A stretch of DNA of 64,000 bases from DASPKM01 sp035628135 (GTDB lineage Bacteria; Bacteroidota; Bacteroidia; Chitinophagales; Chitinophagaceae): assembly GCA_035628135.1 (NCBI GenBank), contig DASPKM010000006.1, forward strand, positions 620,001-684,000, written 5' to 3'. The notes under the pieces are model-generated. The model made no database searches. It saw only the letters and a list, made by a program, of their open reading frames with translations, and was not told the DNA's origin. Every line of letters starts with the position of its first letter. The first letter of the stretch is position 1. Position numbers and translations under genes: made by a program. This document shows, in pieces, positions 25,059 through 34,500 of this stretch.

Positions 25059-27227
25059 TTATCGAAATTCATAATGGATTGCAGCCAAAAACGTCGCTGG
25101 AATAGCATCTGTGCGATAAAACTCCCTGGATGTTTGGTTCAGGATATTTTTCCCGGTGCAGGCAATACGCAACCCTCTATACACTTCGTAAGAAACACTC
25201 GCATTTACAATCAATTTGGCTTTGATATGATCGATGCCCCTTACGCCATCATTGAAGAGACGATAAGACAAGTGCCTGTATGTTTGGGATGAATAGTAGT
25301 AACTGTTCAAATTGACCGAAAGCTTACGGGATGGTTCATAGTTAATAACGAGTCCACCAAATACAGCGGGTGTGCTTTTAAGGTCCAGGGTAGACTTGGT
25401 TTCCGGCCGGATCAATGGCGGCGCATAAATGCTGAGGGACTCCACAAATTTTCTCGCGATTGTCTTCTGCACTGTTATGAATGGGTTTACCTGCACTTTC
25501 TTATACCTCCACGATACGGAAGCGGTTACCCCGGTTTGCGCCAATTTAAGCGGCAGGTTTCCAGCCCGGATGGGAATGAGTAAAATGGTGTCGTTACCCT
25601 GGATCACTCTTCTTGGTTGCGAACCGATCAGCGTGTTGTAATTTTCGCCATTAATATGAAACACCTCCACATCGATATTGACGGATGACGAAGGGCTAAA
25701 CCTGTAGCCAATCTCAAACATTTCCGCTGTCAGTAATTTAAGGTCCTTATTACCTTGCAGGGCCATGCGCGTGTAGCGCCTGTAGCCTGTTGGGAACATT
25801 CTTATCGTTTGATTTACATAAGTATCGAAGATAGTAGAGGACCGGGATGCTTTTGAATACACAGCCCTGAACAAATTGTTCTTATTCAGCTTATATGTTG
25901 CTGCAAACTGGTACGATATATAACTTGTGTCGGGGTAGTTGAAAGAATTGGCCGCAATTCCCGTTACAAGTCGTAGTCTATTGTTGAGCAGTTTGTATTC
26001 GCTTCGCAGAGATGCAATGTAGGTAGTAATCTTTCCTCTTTCATTAAATATGCCCGTTTTAGTCACCGTGTCGGAATATTTGGTGTCGTCGTACACTGCG
26101 CTTTTGTAGGCAAGTCCAGGCTTGACAGATAGGGCGCCCCTGGTATAGTTGTATTCAATATTGGCATCTATAATGTCGAAATCATACTTATTGCCGGGAG
26201 CAATATCGGTGTATTGCGTACCGGTATTGATCGAAAATTGCGCGGACAATGAATTGATGTTTGCGCGCAGATCCGCGTACCGGCTTTGGGAGTTCGCAGT
26301 AGACAATGGTGTAATTTCATTCTCTGTTGAAACCCGTTGGGCGAGGGAATACTGCGTGCCCGTGCTTAGTTGGAAAGCTATTTTTTCCTTTGGTGAAAAT
26401 CCCACGAATAAATTACCTGCGTACTTCTTCACTGCCAGGCTGGCGTCTGTATGGTGGTTTGCTGTATTTTTAAGCGTATCGTTATTGAATCCTATAAAAT
26501 AATCAGGATTTTCCAGCAAAGTATCCCTGTAAAATTCGAAGTAAGACGTCTGGCTTCGGTTACGGTCTTGGAAATTTCCTGAAACCATCATTTTCCATTT
26601 CTTCAATTGATAGCCTATCGAAGCATTTGCAATAGTGGTGGCAAGGCTGCCTTTTTTAATGTCGCCTACCGCATACAAACCCGGCCTGCTGGTTTGCCTG
26701 GTAATGATGTTGATTACTCCATTCACGGCGTTTGGTCCATACAGGGCCGATGCCGGTCCGCGTACCACTTCGATCTTTTCAACGTCATGCAAGCCGATGG
26801 GAATGGTTTCCCAAAATGTACCGCCCTTCAGGTAACTGTAAATGACCCTGTTATCGATCATAACAAGGGTTGTGGTATTTGAGGTAACGTCAAAGGGAGC
26901 ATAAGGAGGTATGTTGTCCATACCGCGAAGGTGAATATCATAATTGCCATTGCTTTGCTCCCGTACGATCAACCCGGGCACTAAGCGGAGGGCTTCCAAA
27001 ATAGAGGTACAACCGGCCTTTCTTATTTGATCTTTGGTAACAACAGAAGCGGACAAGGGCGCTTCAAATAAAAGCTCAAGCGACTTTGAAACAGAAACGA
27101 TCTTAACATTCAACAGGTCCTTTAAGGACATGTCGGAATAACCGTCCTCTTTAGTACTGTCCGCTTGTGCGTGTACATCCGGCAACCACAGCAAAATGAA
27201 AATAGCAAAAGGTAATAGTGTTTTCAT
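25059..27227 (-). CDS. TonB-dependent outer-membrane receptor
   Basis: With the start at ATG 27227 (signal peptide MKTLLPFAIFILLWLPDVHAQ cut into its usual parts: basic start, hydrophobic core, Ala-Gln end) the protein has 722 residues. The plug domain (about 60-180) contains VTKDQIRKAGCTSILEALRLVPG and VEKIEVVRGPASALYGPNAVNGV. The remaining 540 residues are barrel strands ending in AIHYEFR, with the terminal aromatic residue expected of outer-membrane barrels. It imports an unknown ligand using TonB energy. An upstream start at 27317 would overlap the YfiR gene. It lies 7 bases after the YfiR-type gene and is surely in the same operon. Confidence 0.92.
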   Translation of the reverse strand: MKTLLPFAIFILLWLPDVHAQADSTKEDGYSDMSLKDLLNVKIVSVSKSLELLFEAPLSASVVTKDQIRKAGCTSILEALRLVPGLIVREQSNGNYDIHLRGMDNIPPYAPFDVTSNTTTLVMIDNRVIYSYLKGGTFWETIPIGLHDVEKIEVVRGPASALYGPNAVNGVINIITRQTSRPGLYAVGDIKKGSLATTIANASIGYQLKKWKMMVSGNFQDRNRSQTSYFEFYRDTLLENPDYFIGFNNDTLKNTANHHTDASLAVKKYAGNLFVGFSPKEKIAFQLSTGTQYSLAQRVSTENEITPLSTANSQSRYADLRANINSLSAQFSINTGTQYTDIAPGNKYDFDIIDANIEYNYTRGALSVKPGLAYKSAVYDDTKYSDTVTKTGIFNERGKITTYIASLRSEYKLLNNRLRLVTGIAANSFNYPDTSYISYQFAATYKLNKNNLFRAVYSKASRSSTIFDTYVNQTIRMFPTGYRRYTRMALQGNKDLKLLTAEMFEIGYRFSPSSSVNIDVEVFHINGENYNTLIGSQPRRVIQGNDTILLIPIRAGNLPLKLAQTGVTASVSWRYKKVQVNPFITVQKTIARKFVESLSIYAPPLIRPETKSTLDLKSTPAVFGGLVINYEPSRKLSVNLNSYYYSSQTYRHLSYRLFNDGVRGIDHIKAKLIVNASVSYEVYRGLRIACTGKNILNQTSREFYRTDAIPATFLAAIHYEFR

Positions 27228-27234
27228 GGAATAT

Positions 27235-27768
27235 TTATTTGACCCGGACCCCCAGTTGTAAAAGTTCCGAGGCGATTCTGAGATTTCGCTGTTGTATATT
27301 ATCCTGGTTGATTTCAAGTGCCAGTTTATCGTTAATTATGCTGAAGTTGATGCAGGAGCCTCTCCTTGCCAATCCCCTGGATTCTGAAACCAATAGCACC
27401 GGCTCGTTGAGCGTGTTGCTTACTATTTTTTTAAAGCTGCCCGCCACGTCATCGCCAATAAAAAGTATCTGGCAACCAAAGGAGGGCTCTGCTGATGAGA
27501 ACCTCTTTAGTGTAATATTCTGGTTACCCACTCTTTTCCCGGTTACTGCTTTCCTGAGTTGATCATATACCGGCGTTTCACCTACAATTCCAATGGTAAA
27601 GTCGCCGTTTTTTGCCGGGGGAGGCCAATCGATGTATTTTGTGAAATGATAAATAATATTCGCATGAACAGCATAGTTCACGTCATCTTGCGCTTGTACG
27701 TCCAGAAAAGACAGGACAATTATAAGGATGAAAAAAGAACAAACTTTATTTCTTCTGCGATTGAACAT
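27235..27768 (-). CDS. YfiR-family periplasmic protein
   Basis: The 177-residue protein has a signal peptide (FFILIIVLSFLDVQAQ) and the YfiR (DUF4154) pattern: HANIIYHFTKYIDWPP, FTIGIVGETPVYDQL and a late LLVSESRGLARRGSCINF ending in NLRIASELLQLGV. In Pseudomonas, YfiR is a periplasmic inhibitor of the diguanylate cyclase YfiN. In Bacteroidota such genes often precede a TonB receptor, as here. No diguanylate cyclase lies nearby. I use the ATG at 27768, because the longer frame adds a basic segment before the signal peptide. Confidence 0.83.
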   Translation of the reverse strand: MFNRRRNKVCSFFILIIVLSFLDVQAQDDVNYAVHANIIYHFTKYIDWPPPAKNGDFTIGIVGETPVYDQLRKAVTGKRVGNQNITLKRFSSAEPSFGCQILFIGDDVAGSFKKIVSNTLNEPVLLVSESRGLARRGSCINFSIINDKLALEINQDNIQQRNLRIASELLQLGVRVK

Positions 27769-27914
27769 AGGTATAGGCCGTTTCGATAAAAATAATCTAT
27801 ACATAACTCCTCGCAGGGCAAACTGAGTGGGGATTTGGCAATGATTAATTGATACTTAGTTTAAAGCGCCTATCAAAAACAAGAGGAAACACTTAGATAG
27901 ACAGAAACACCCTA

Positions 27915-29003
27915 TTACAGTTCCCACCAATGCGCGGAGCGCGCGAAATTATCCAGGCTCAGTTTTTCCCCGATCATGGGATAGATCAATGGGACGTCTT
28001 TCCTCTTAGCTTCGGCCGTAACCCGGAGGATGGGGTCATTCCATTCCGACAAAGAGAGTGAAAACTTGGCCCAATGCACCGGGAATATAACGGTTGCTTT
28101 GAGGTCGATACCTGCCTGCACGTTCTCTTCGGGCATCATGTGAATGTATTTCCAATAAGGACTATATTGACCACATTCTAAAATAGCAAGATCAAAAGGG
28201 CCGAATGTGTTTCCAATCTCTGCAAAATGTGTGTCATAACCACTGTCGCCGCCGAGGTAAAGTTTAAATGACGGCGTTTGCAAAACATACGACATCCAGA
28301 GGGAAGTATTCCTTTTAAATGTCCGGCCTGAAAAATGCCTGGCTGAAGTAGTATGAATGGTGAAGCCTTTATCTAAATCGATTTGCTCATTCCAATCTTT
28401 CTCGATGATGATATGCTTATCATAGCCCCATCGTTCCAGGTGCGCACCAACGCCAAGTCCTGTAACGACCAGCTTGATTTTTGGCCTTAGTTGTTTGATG
28501 GTTTTATAGTCGAGATGGTCCCAATGATCGTGTGTGATGACGAGATAATCTATCGTGGGAAAATCATCTGCTGTATAGATGTCTGTACCGGCAAACGCTC
28601 TTGTTGTAAAGGATATGGGAGAAGCTGCCCCGCTGAATACCGGGTCTACGAGTATTCTTTTGCCATCTGCCTGCAAAAAATAGGATGAATGTCCAAACCA
28701 AACCAGGACATTTTCGCTGGGATCGAGGTTCAATAGGTCTGTTTTAGTGGAGGGCAGGGCGGCTGGCGGTTTTCCATTGATGCGCTTTTCAAAAAAGAAC
28801 TTGCGCATTACGGTGAACATGCTTACGCCTTCTGCGAGGTTTGGGGTATAATGGATGTTCTGGAACTGCCCGTCTTTGTAATTAGGTGATTGCTCGATTC
28901 GTTTTAACCTTTCTCCGGAGGGAAGGCTGCCAAACTGGGGATGACGCATGAAAAGGTAGATGGCGACAGTGAGGCAAGCTAGTATTATGAGCAGAATGAG
29001 CAT
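27915..29003 (-). CDS. Membrane-anchored MBL-fold metallohydrolase
   Basis: The 362-residue protein begins with one membrane helix (LILLIILACLTVAIYLFM) and continues with a metallo-beta-lactamase fold. The metal-binding motif is VITHDHWDHLDYKTI (THDHWDHLD, about 155-163), with further ligands likely in the His of ARHFSGR (about 240) and Asp of GGDSGYDTHF (about 275). It resembles the UlaG/NAPE-PLD-like group, some of which cut phosphodiester bonds in lipids. The cellular side and substrate are not known. It stands alone, preceded by a 329-base gap. Confidence 0.85.
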   Translation of the reverse strand: MLILLIILACLTVAIYLFMRHPQFGSLPSGERLKRIEQSPNYKDGQFQNIHYTPNLAEGVSMFTVMRKFFFEKRINGKPPAALPSTKTDLLNLDPSENVLVWFGHSSYFLQADGKRILVDPVFSGAASPISFTTRAFAGTDIYTADDFPTIDYLVITHDHWDHLDYKTIKQLRPKIKLVVTGLGVGAHLERWGYDKHIIIEKDWNEQIDLDKGFTIHTTSARHFSGRTFKRNTSLWMSYVLQTPSFKLYLGGDSGYDTHFAEIGNTFGPFDLAILECGQYSPYWKYIHMMPEENVQAGIDLKATVIFPVHWAKFSLSLSEWNDPILRVTAEAKRKDVPLIYPMIGEKLSLDNFARSAHWWEL

Positions 29004-29332
29004 TCAGGGTATGATTGAGCGAGATGCAAGTTAAGGATTTAACTTCGCCCCATACATTCCATAAAAGCATTCAGAATAGCCACAATCTAGCGCGCAACTA
29101 CTGAGCCTAACCGAAAAGAACTTCACGAAGCTGAATGGTAATATCGATGCATTTACCGTTGCTGAACAACAAATCGAATTTCCTGCAAGCCCGCCGAACA
29201 GGAATATCAGGGATGGGTCGGCGCAACTGTCCATTATTAAATACCTTTGTAGCAGGTTGTGTACAGGCTGTCTATTCAAGCACACAGTGCTAAGGCTCCC
29301 GCCTGAAAAAGTACTTGCCTATTATATATGAT
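29004..29332. other. Intergenic region without a supported gene
   Basis: No convincing gene is visible in these 329 bases. The plus strand has an 80-codon open stretch without ATG, and the minus strand has a cysteine-rich 84-residue frame with no recognisable motif. TACCTTTG at 29242-29249 matches the -7 promoter box and could start a transcript with an untranslated leader of about 75 bases for the broken gene at 29333. Confidence 0.4.
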
Positions 29333-29874
29333 ATGAAGGAAGAAATCCTATCAGTAATATATAAATTCTACCCAAAAAATATGTCTTCCTTCACCGAGGC
29401 CTATTACACAACCCGCGAATACAACGCCCTATCTGCAACCATTACCAAAAAAGACGATCGATGGAACAATTTGATTAAAGAAATAAGCTCAACGTTCGGC
29501 GAAGACTACGTAAGAGACCGCAGCGATGAAGAACCATCCAAACGTTGCGTGATCTATATCTATAAAGAATCCTGCTTTTTGAATTCGTTCTTCATATTTC
29601 ATCACTCATTAATTATTATACCTTTTATGTCAAAAAATATTCGGTAGATAAGAAAAATATCCAAACAAAAGAACTGGAAACCCTGGTAAACAGACCATTC
29701 CCGGACATCGAACATGAATGCGAGATCATCCTCAAAGCCATTCAATCCCATTATAATTACAAACTGATGCCGCAAATAAACAATGAAATCCTACTGCCAG
29801 ACATTTCCACAAAAAACAAAGATCTTAGACAAGCAACAGTATTCAACGCATTGTTCGCTGATACTGACTTATAG
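29333..29874 (+). pseudogene. Uncharacterised gene, broken by a frameshift in a T tract
   Basis: The first frame starts at ATG 29333 (MKEEILSVIYKFYPKNMSSF) and, after about 80 residues, drifts into an unrelated tail ending at 29647. If one T is added to the TTTTT run at 29576-29580, the frame continues through YYTFYVKKYSVDKKN, ETLVNRPFPDIEHE and IILKAIQSHYNYKLMPQINN to a TAG at 29872-29874, giving about 180 residues with coherent codon use. I do not recognise the family. It could be a real pseudogene, a phase-variable tract or a sequencing error. It is not a known slippery heptamer. Confidence 0.7.
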
Positions 29875-30049
29875 TTTTACATAAACAAAACTCCGCAGGC
29901 ACTTGCAATATTCTTCTGCTGCCTGCTGTTTTTCCTGGAAGGCGCAGGAAATCTTTCGATCGATAACAACCGTACGCGACAAGCCAACTGATCAGCGCAT
30001 GCATCAATGGCATGGGAATTTTAATGGTAGATCAACCAAACAAAATTTT

Positions 30050-31069
30050 ATGTTCTACCATGTTCAATCACTAATCAATGAAATAATTCCCGACGAGCCC
30101 GATCCCTCCGCAGCATGCGTGTTGCAGGAAGGACTCGGTGGACAGTTCGGTGAAATGCGCACCATGATGCAATACCTTTTCCAAAGCTTCAACTTCCGCG
30201 GCGATGGAATTCCATATCTGGACCTCATACAGGGTATAGGCGTTGAGGAGATAAGCCATGTTGAATTGATTTCAAAAACAATTGCGCAGTTGCTGGATGG
30301 AGCGCCGGGATATAACGGAAAAAAATTCGATGCACCCGGTAAAGGCGGCGTAGCCTCCATGGAAATGGCCAAGGAACAACAAAACCCGCATCACTTCATC
30401 GTGGGCGCGCAAGGCGCACTGCCGGTTGATGCTGCCGGTAACCCGTGGAATGGCTCATGGGTACACAGCCATGGCAACCTCGTGCTGGACCTAATGGACA
30501 ATCTTGTGCTGGAAGCAACGGGCCGTTTGCAGAAATGCCGCATTTATCAAATGTCCGATAATAAAACATTGCGCGCAACCGTATCGTTCCTGATCGTGCG
30601 GGACGAAGCGCACCAGGCTGCTTTTGCAAAGGCTTTGGAAACATTGGGTGTGGATTGGAAGAAAGTACTGCCTGTTCCTAAATTCGATTCTTCGAAATAT
30701 CCTGAAGTAAAGCGGCTGTTGGATGCAGGCATTCACCGGGAGCAATACCATTTCAGGCTCGACAGTTCGATGATGGAAAAAATATTCAGCGGCCCCGCGC
30801 CATTCAACGACGGCACCGAACTCGTTACGCTCAAGGAGCCACGCCAAAGTTTTCCGATACCGATGGCGCCGGAGCGTCCCGAAGAATTTGCCCCTGGCCT
30901 TGATCCTGAGCTCCAGGAATTGGCAGATGCATTGGCCGAGTTCAAAGAAAGTGTACTGTCGCCTAAAAAGCGCGGCAATGGATCAGGCAATGGCACAGCG
31001 GCTTCGAAGGTGGCCGCAAGAACAGCGTCCAAAAAGAATGTGCGCTATACCAGGAATTCAAAGAGTTGA
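30050..31069 (+). CDS. Manganese catalase
   Basis: The 339-residue enzyme disproportionates hydrogen peroxide with a dimanganese centre. The start is set at MFYHVQSLINEIIPDEP, the usual N-terminus of the family; the longer frame adds 49 residues without similarity. Likely metal ligands are Glu35 (GQFGEM), Glu67 and His70 (EEISHVE), and the later Glu and His in VRDEAHQAAF. The C-terminal 40 residues are a Lys/Ala/Ser-rich tail beyond the usual end (KKRGNGSGNGTAASKVA). It is cytosolic, with no signal peptide. It follows the broken gene after 175 bases in which I see no clear promoter. Confidence 0.93.
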   Translation: MFYHVQSLINEIIPDEPDPSAACVLQEGLGGQFGEMRTMMQYLFQSFNFRGDGIPYLDLIQGIGVEEISHVELISKTIAQLLDGAPGYNGKKFDAPGKGGVASMEMAKEQQNPHHFIVGAQGALPVDAAGNPWNGSWVHSHGNLVLDLMDNLVLEATGRLQKCRIYQMSDNKTLRATVSFLIVRDEAHQAAFAKALETLGVDWKKVLPVPKFDSSKYPEVKRLLDAGIHREQYHFRLDSSMMEKIFSGPAPFNDGTELVTLKEPRQSFPIPMAPERPEEFAPGLDPELQELADALAEFKESVLSPKKRGNGSGNGTAASKVAARTASKKNVRYTRNSKS

Positions 31070-31087
31070 ATTATTTCTACATACCGT

Positions 31088-31470
31088 TTATTCAGATCGC
31101 AGGCTGTGCACCGGGTTCATCAAAGCGGTTTTAATGGTTTGCATGACCACCAACACCGCCGTAATTAAACCCAGCGCTACGATGGCGGCAATAAACGGAG
31201 CAGGCGTAATGCTGATCCTATTGGCATAATCGCTCAGCCATTTGTCCATCAGGAACCATGCTATTGGGCAGGCAATCAATCCGCCCACGAGTATGGTTCC
31301 TAATATTTCCTTCATGAACAGCGCGATGATGTTACTGATGGAAGAGCCCACACTTTGCGGATCCCAATTTCTTTCGTGCGTTTCTGCACGTTCAATCCTA
31401 CCAGTCCGATAATGCTTAGCAACAATGTACGGTTTTCTGTAACCAAATATAATAACGTTGCTACCACTTG
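31088..31470 (-). pseudogene. Remnant of a MacB/FtsX-type permease (C-terminal part)
   Basis: Only the C-terminal FtsX region survives. An upstream piece reads LLSIIGLVGLNVQKRTKEIGIRKV (31355-31470, split by my reading into its two halves), the hallmark of Bacteroidota FtsX permeases. After a frameshift near 31350 (two bases lost), GSSISNIIALFMKEILGT and the last helix and tail MNPVHSLRSE follow to the stop at 31088. The rest of the roughly 800-residue gene is gone, and a stop lies just upstream. This is a decayed gene, not a small protein. Confidence 0.85.
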
Positions 31471-31525
31471 CTAAATTAAAACTCAGAAACTTCTGCCTGG
31501 TGAATGTATCGCACTCGCTAACATA

Positions 31526-31533
31526 TAGATTTG
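31526..31533 (+). promoter_or_regulatory. -7 promoter box for the large secreted protein
   Basis: TAGATTTG matches TAnnTTTG exactly and lies 26 bases before the ATG at 31560. No good -33 partner is visible. Confidence 0.5.
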
Positions 31534-31559
31534 ATTTGAACCATTAATCCTGATCAGTT

Positions 31560-34500
31560 ATGAAAAAGTACACCAACTACCTGCTGGCGTGCATCGCCAT
31601 CTTATTGTCTTATTCAGCTATCGCTAACGGCCCTACTTATGCAAGGGCAGAAATTGAAAACCAGGAAATAGATGTAAATGGAGTGATCCGCGGCAACATT
31701 ATATTGTATGCCATGGACAGCATCCAGGTGAACCAACAGGCCACAACGCAAGGGCCAAAGGATTGGAGGATCACCATCTATTTGCCTCAGCAGACTTTGT
31801 TTCCGGGACAAAGCGCTGTAATCCCGTTTACGCTTGAATATCCTGTAAACAACCTTCCATTTTTCCCGGAAGAAATCGTCATTGAATTTCCGGTATCGAA
31901 ATACCTGGACGCCAATAAGTCCATGCAAGTGGTACGAGCGACGGGCAAGGTGTATTTTACGCCTTACCAAACCGTTGAGCTGATATCGGTTGGCGCCTAT
32001 GAAAATATGTTGCGAACCTGGCACACCGTCGACAGCGGCATCCCTGTCATTCGCAAGGATATTCCCCGGGACCAGATACCCGTATCGGACTTGAACTTCG
32101 AAAAAGATACTGCTGATGGGCAGGATATGGATTCGATAGAAGTCCGGTATATACGCATCGAGGGATTACCTTATGACATCCCTATGAAAGTTGACCGTTC
32201 ACAAATCCCTGACGGTTGGGAGGATGATGGACCTGATTCCATAGAGTCAAGGATAGCGGGAAACACCGGCAACTACGATGCCCGTCACCTTAGATTTACG
32301 GGAAGGGTGCGGGGCCGCCTGACTTCGGTCATTACCAACGACGTGGGAATGGTTAGGGTCATTCCTTTAAGTGGCATTCACATCAAACTAAAAGAACGTG
32401 ATGCATTTTTTGATGAGGACTTTGGCGAAATGCATACAGATGCCAATGGATTTTTTGATTTCTGGTACGATGAAAGGCAATCTCACATGGAAGGGAACAG
32501 GATTGAACTGTACCTTATCATTCAATCAAAGAATAAAAATCATGATATAAAAGCGAAGCGGCACGGTGTTTTCGGAGCGGCATACGACCAAATCCGTGAG
32601 CTTGGGTCGATCGGAACAAATGGTGGTCTTATCAACGGTAACATGGTTACGGGCATCAGGGCCTTCCGGACCGTTAACTGGGCGGTACGAAGCTGGGAGT
32701 ATTGCGAAAATGTTGGTGGCCACGCCTTGCACAACGATCTTACCATTTTGCCACATGCAAATTCAAGCCGTTTTCTCGCAGATGGGTTCCTTGGGATCTC
32801 GGCCCCTTTTACCAAGCCGACCATTTATTTAAGAGAGCAGGACTGCGACCAGGAAGCAACTACTTACCATGAGTTCGGGCATTTTTTAATGTGGAATATC
32901 CAAAACCGGAATTTTATTACGGTGTATTCCGATCCATCCCAACAAGGGCATTTCTGGCAAAGAGAAAATACGCCGGAACTCGCATGGTCGGAAGGATGGG
33001 CCGCTGCGCACCAGATGATCATGGATGCCGCACACTGGTGGGAAGACCAGGAATACGGCTTCGATGAAACTTTCCGGTACACAGATTTTGGTCCTTTGTA
33101 TGAGAACCGCCTTAATTGGTTTCTGGTAAACAACGGTATCTGGGCAGAGAACTATATCGGCTCCGCGATATATGATTTGTGGGACGGAGACCCTGACATA
33201 CCGGAATTTGTTCAAACCGCCCTGTTCGGGTTTGTAAGAGTAGGCAGCGACGATGCCGCAACCTGGACAACGCGCGACAACGTGCGATGGGATTATTTAT
33301 GGATACTGCATCCCATTGCATGGACCGGCGGCAGCTCGGGCAAGTTCAAGAACATAGAAGAATATTTTTATTGGTTTAGGGACCATGTTGTAGGCGGAGT
33401 GGATTGCCAGGGACGTGCCGACGTTGCCAGGGTTTTCCGCGAAAACATGGTGATCATGGACATCAACGATTTCAATACCAACCGGCCCGCTATCGCTACC
33501 ACGCTTTCGGGCGATGATCTATACATAGAACAGACCCGAGGATATTTCGCGCAATTCCTGGGCATGGTCACTGCACGAACGGTCACACACAGGATCAATC
33601 CACCGAACAACTATTTTCAAACACAAAGCCGGACAATAGACATGAATTTCGGCAGCAACGTAATGAACGTGATCAACGAGAACCTGTTTGTTACAGGCGC
33701 TGCCGGCGTAGCCAATTCAAGAATCAGGATAAATCCTAGTTCTGCCATTACAAACGGCACGGTTACAACTTGCAACAACCCGTGGCTGACCTTTACTTTT
33801 TCAAACTTTGAGCTCGGGGGCGCTTCCAACCGCGCAAGGATGGAAATAAGCGGCATCAGTCTCTGGCAATTCAACAACGGTTCCAACCTGATATTGAATC
33901 CTAATAGCGTGTTTGTGGTAAGGGCCGGATCGACCTTGCATATAAGGAATGGTTCTACTGTAAATCTTGCTGCGGGTACGCAGATCCTTGTAGAAAATGG
34001 CGGGTACATATGCATCGAAGCAGGATCGAACATTGTGCAAACTCCCGGAACATTGGGCTTTACCTTACAGGCAGGTGCGATACAGGGCGTCAATCCCGCA
34101 CTGGGTATTGCCGCTGGCGGATGTTTGGCTCCACCGCCGCCACCGCCCGCGCCTGTGCCCAATGAGGCACTTCAGTTTGACGGCGTGAATGATTTTGTTG
34201 ACATCCCGAATAACAATGGCGGCTTTAACGTGGGTGCCGGCAACTTTACCATGGAAGCATGGGTGCGGTTGAACCCCACACCAGGATTGCAACTGATACT
34301 TTCCAACCGCACATTTGTGAACGGTGGAACTGCAGATGGATTTATGTTCGCAGTATGGGGAACCGGCGCCAATGGACAACCATTCGTTCAACTGGCAGGC
34401 ACGCCGAACATTCAACCCGTAGCGCCAACTATTAACCTGATGGATGGTAATTGCCACCATGTGGCGGTAACGAGAAATGGAACAGTTATTTCGTTCTATG

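Noticed and set aside
29031..29285. Minus-strand cysteine-rich 84-residue frame
   Set aside because: It has no promoter, no recognised motif and no start context. It lies in the intergenic stretch upstream of the MBL-fold gene and may be chance.
29570..29585. Programmed -1 frameshift at the T tract
   Set aside because: CTTTTTG is not a canonical slippery heptamer and no downstream stem or pseudoknot is evident, so a mutation or sequencing error is likelier.
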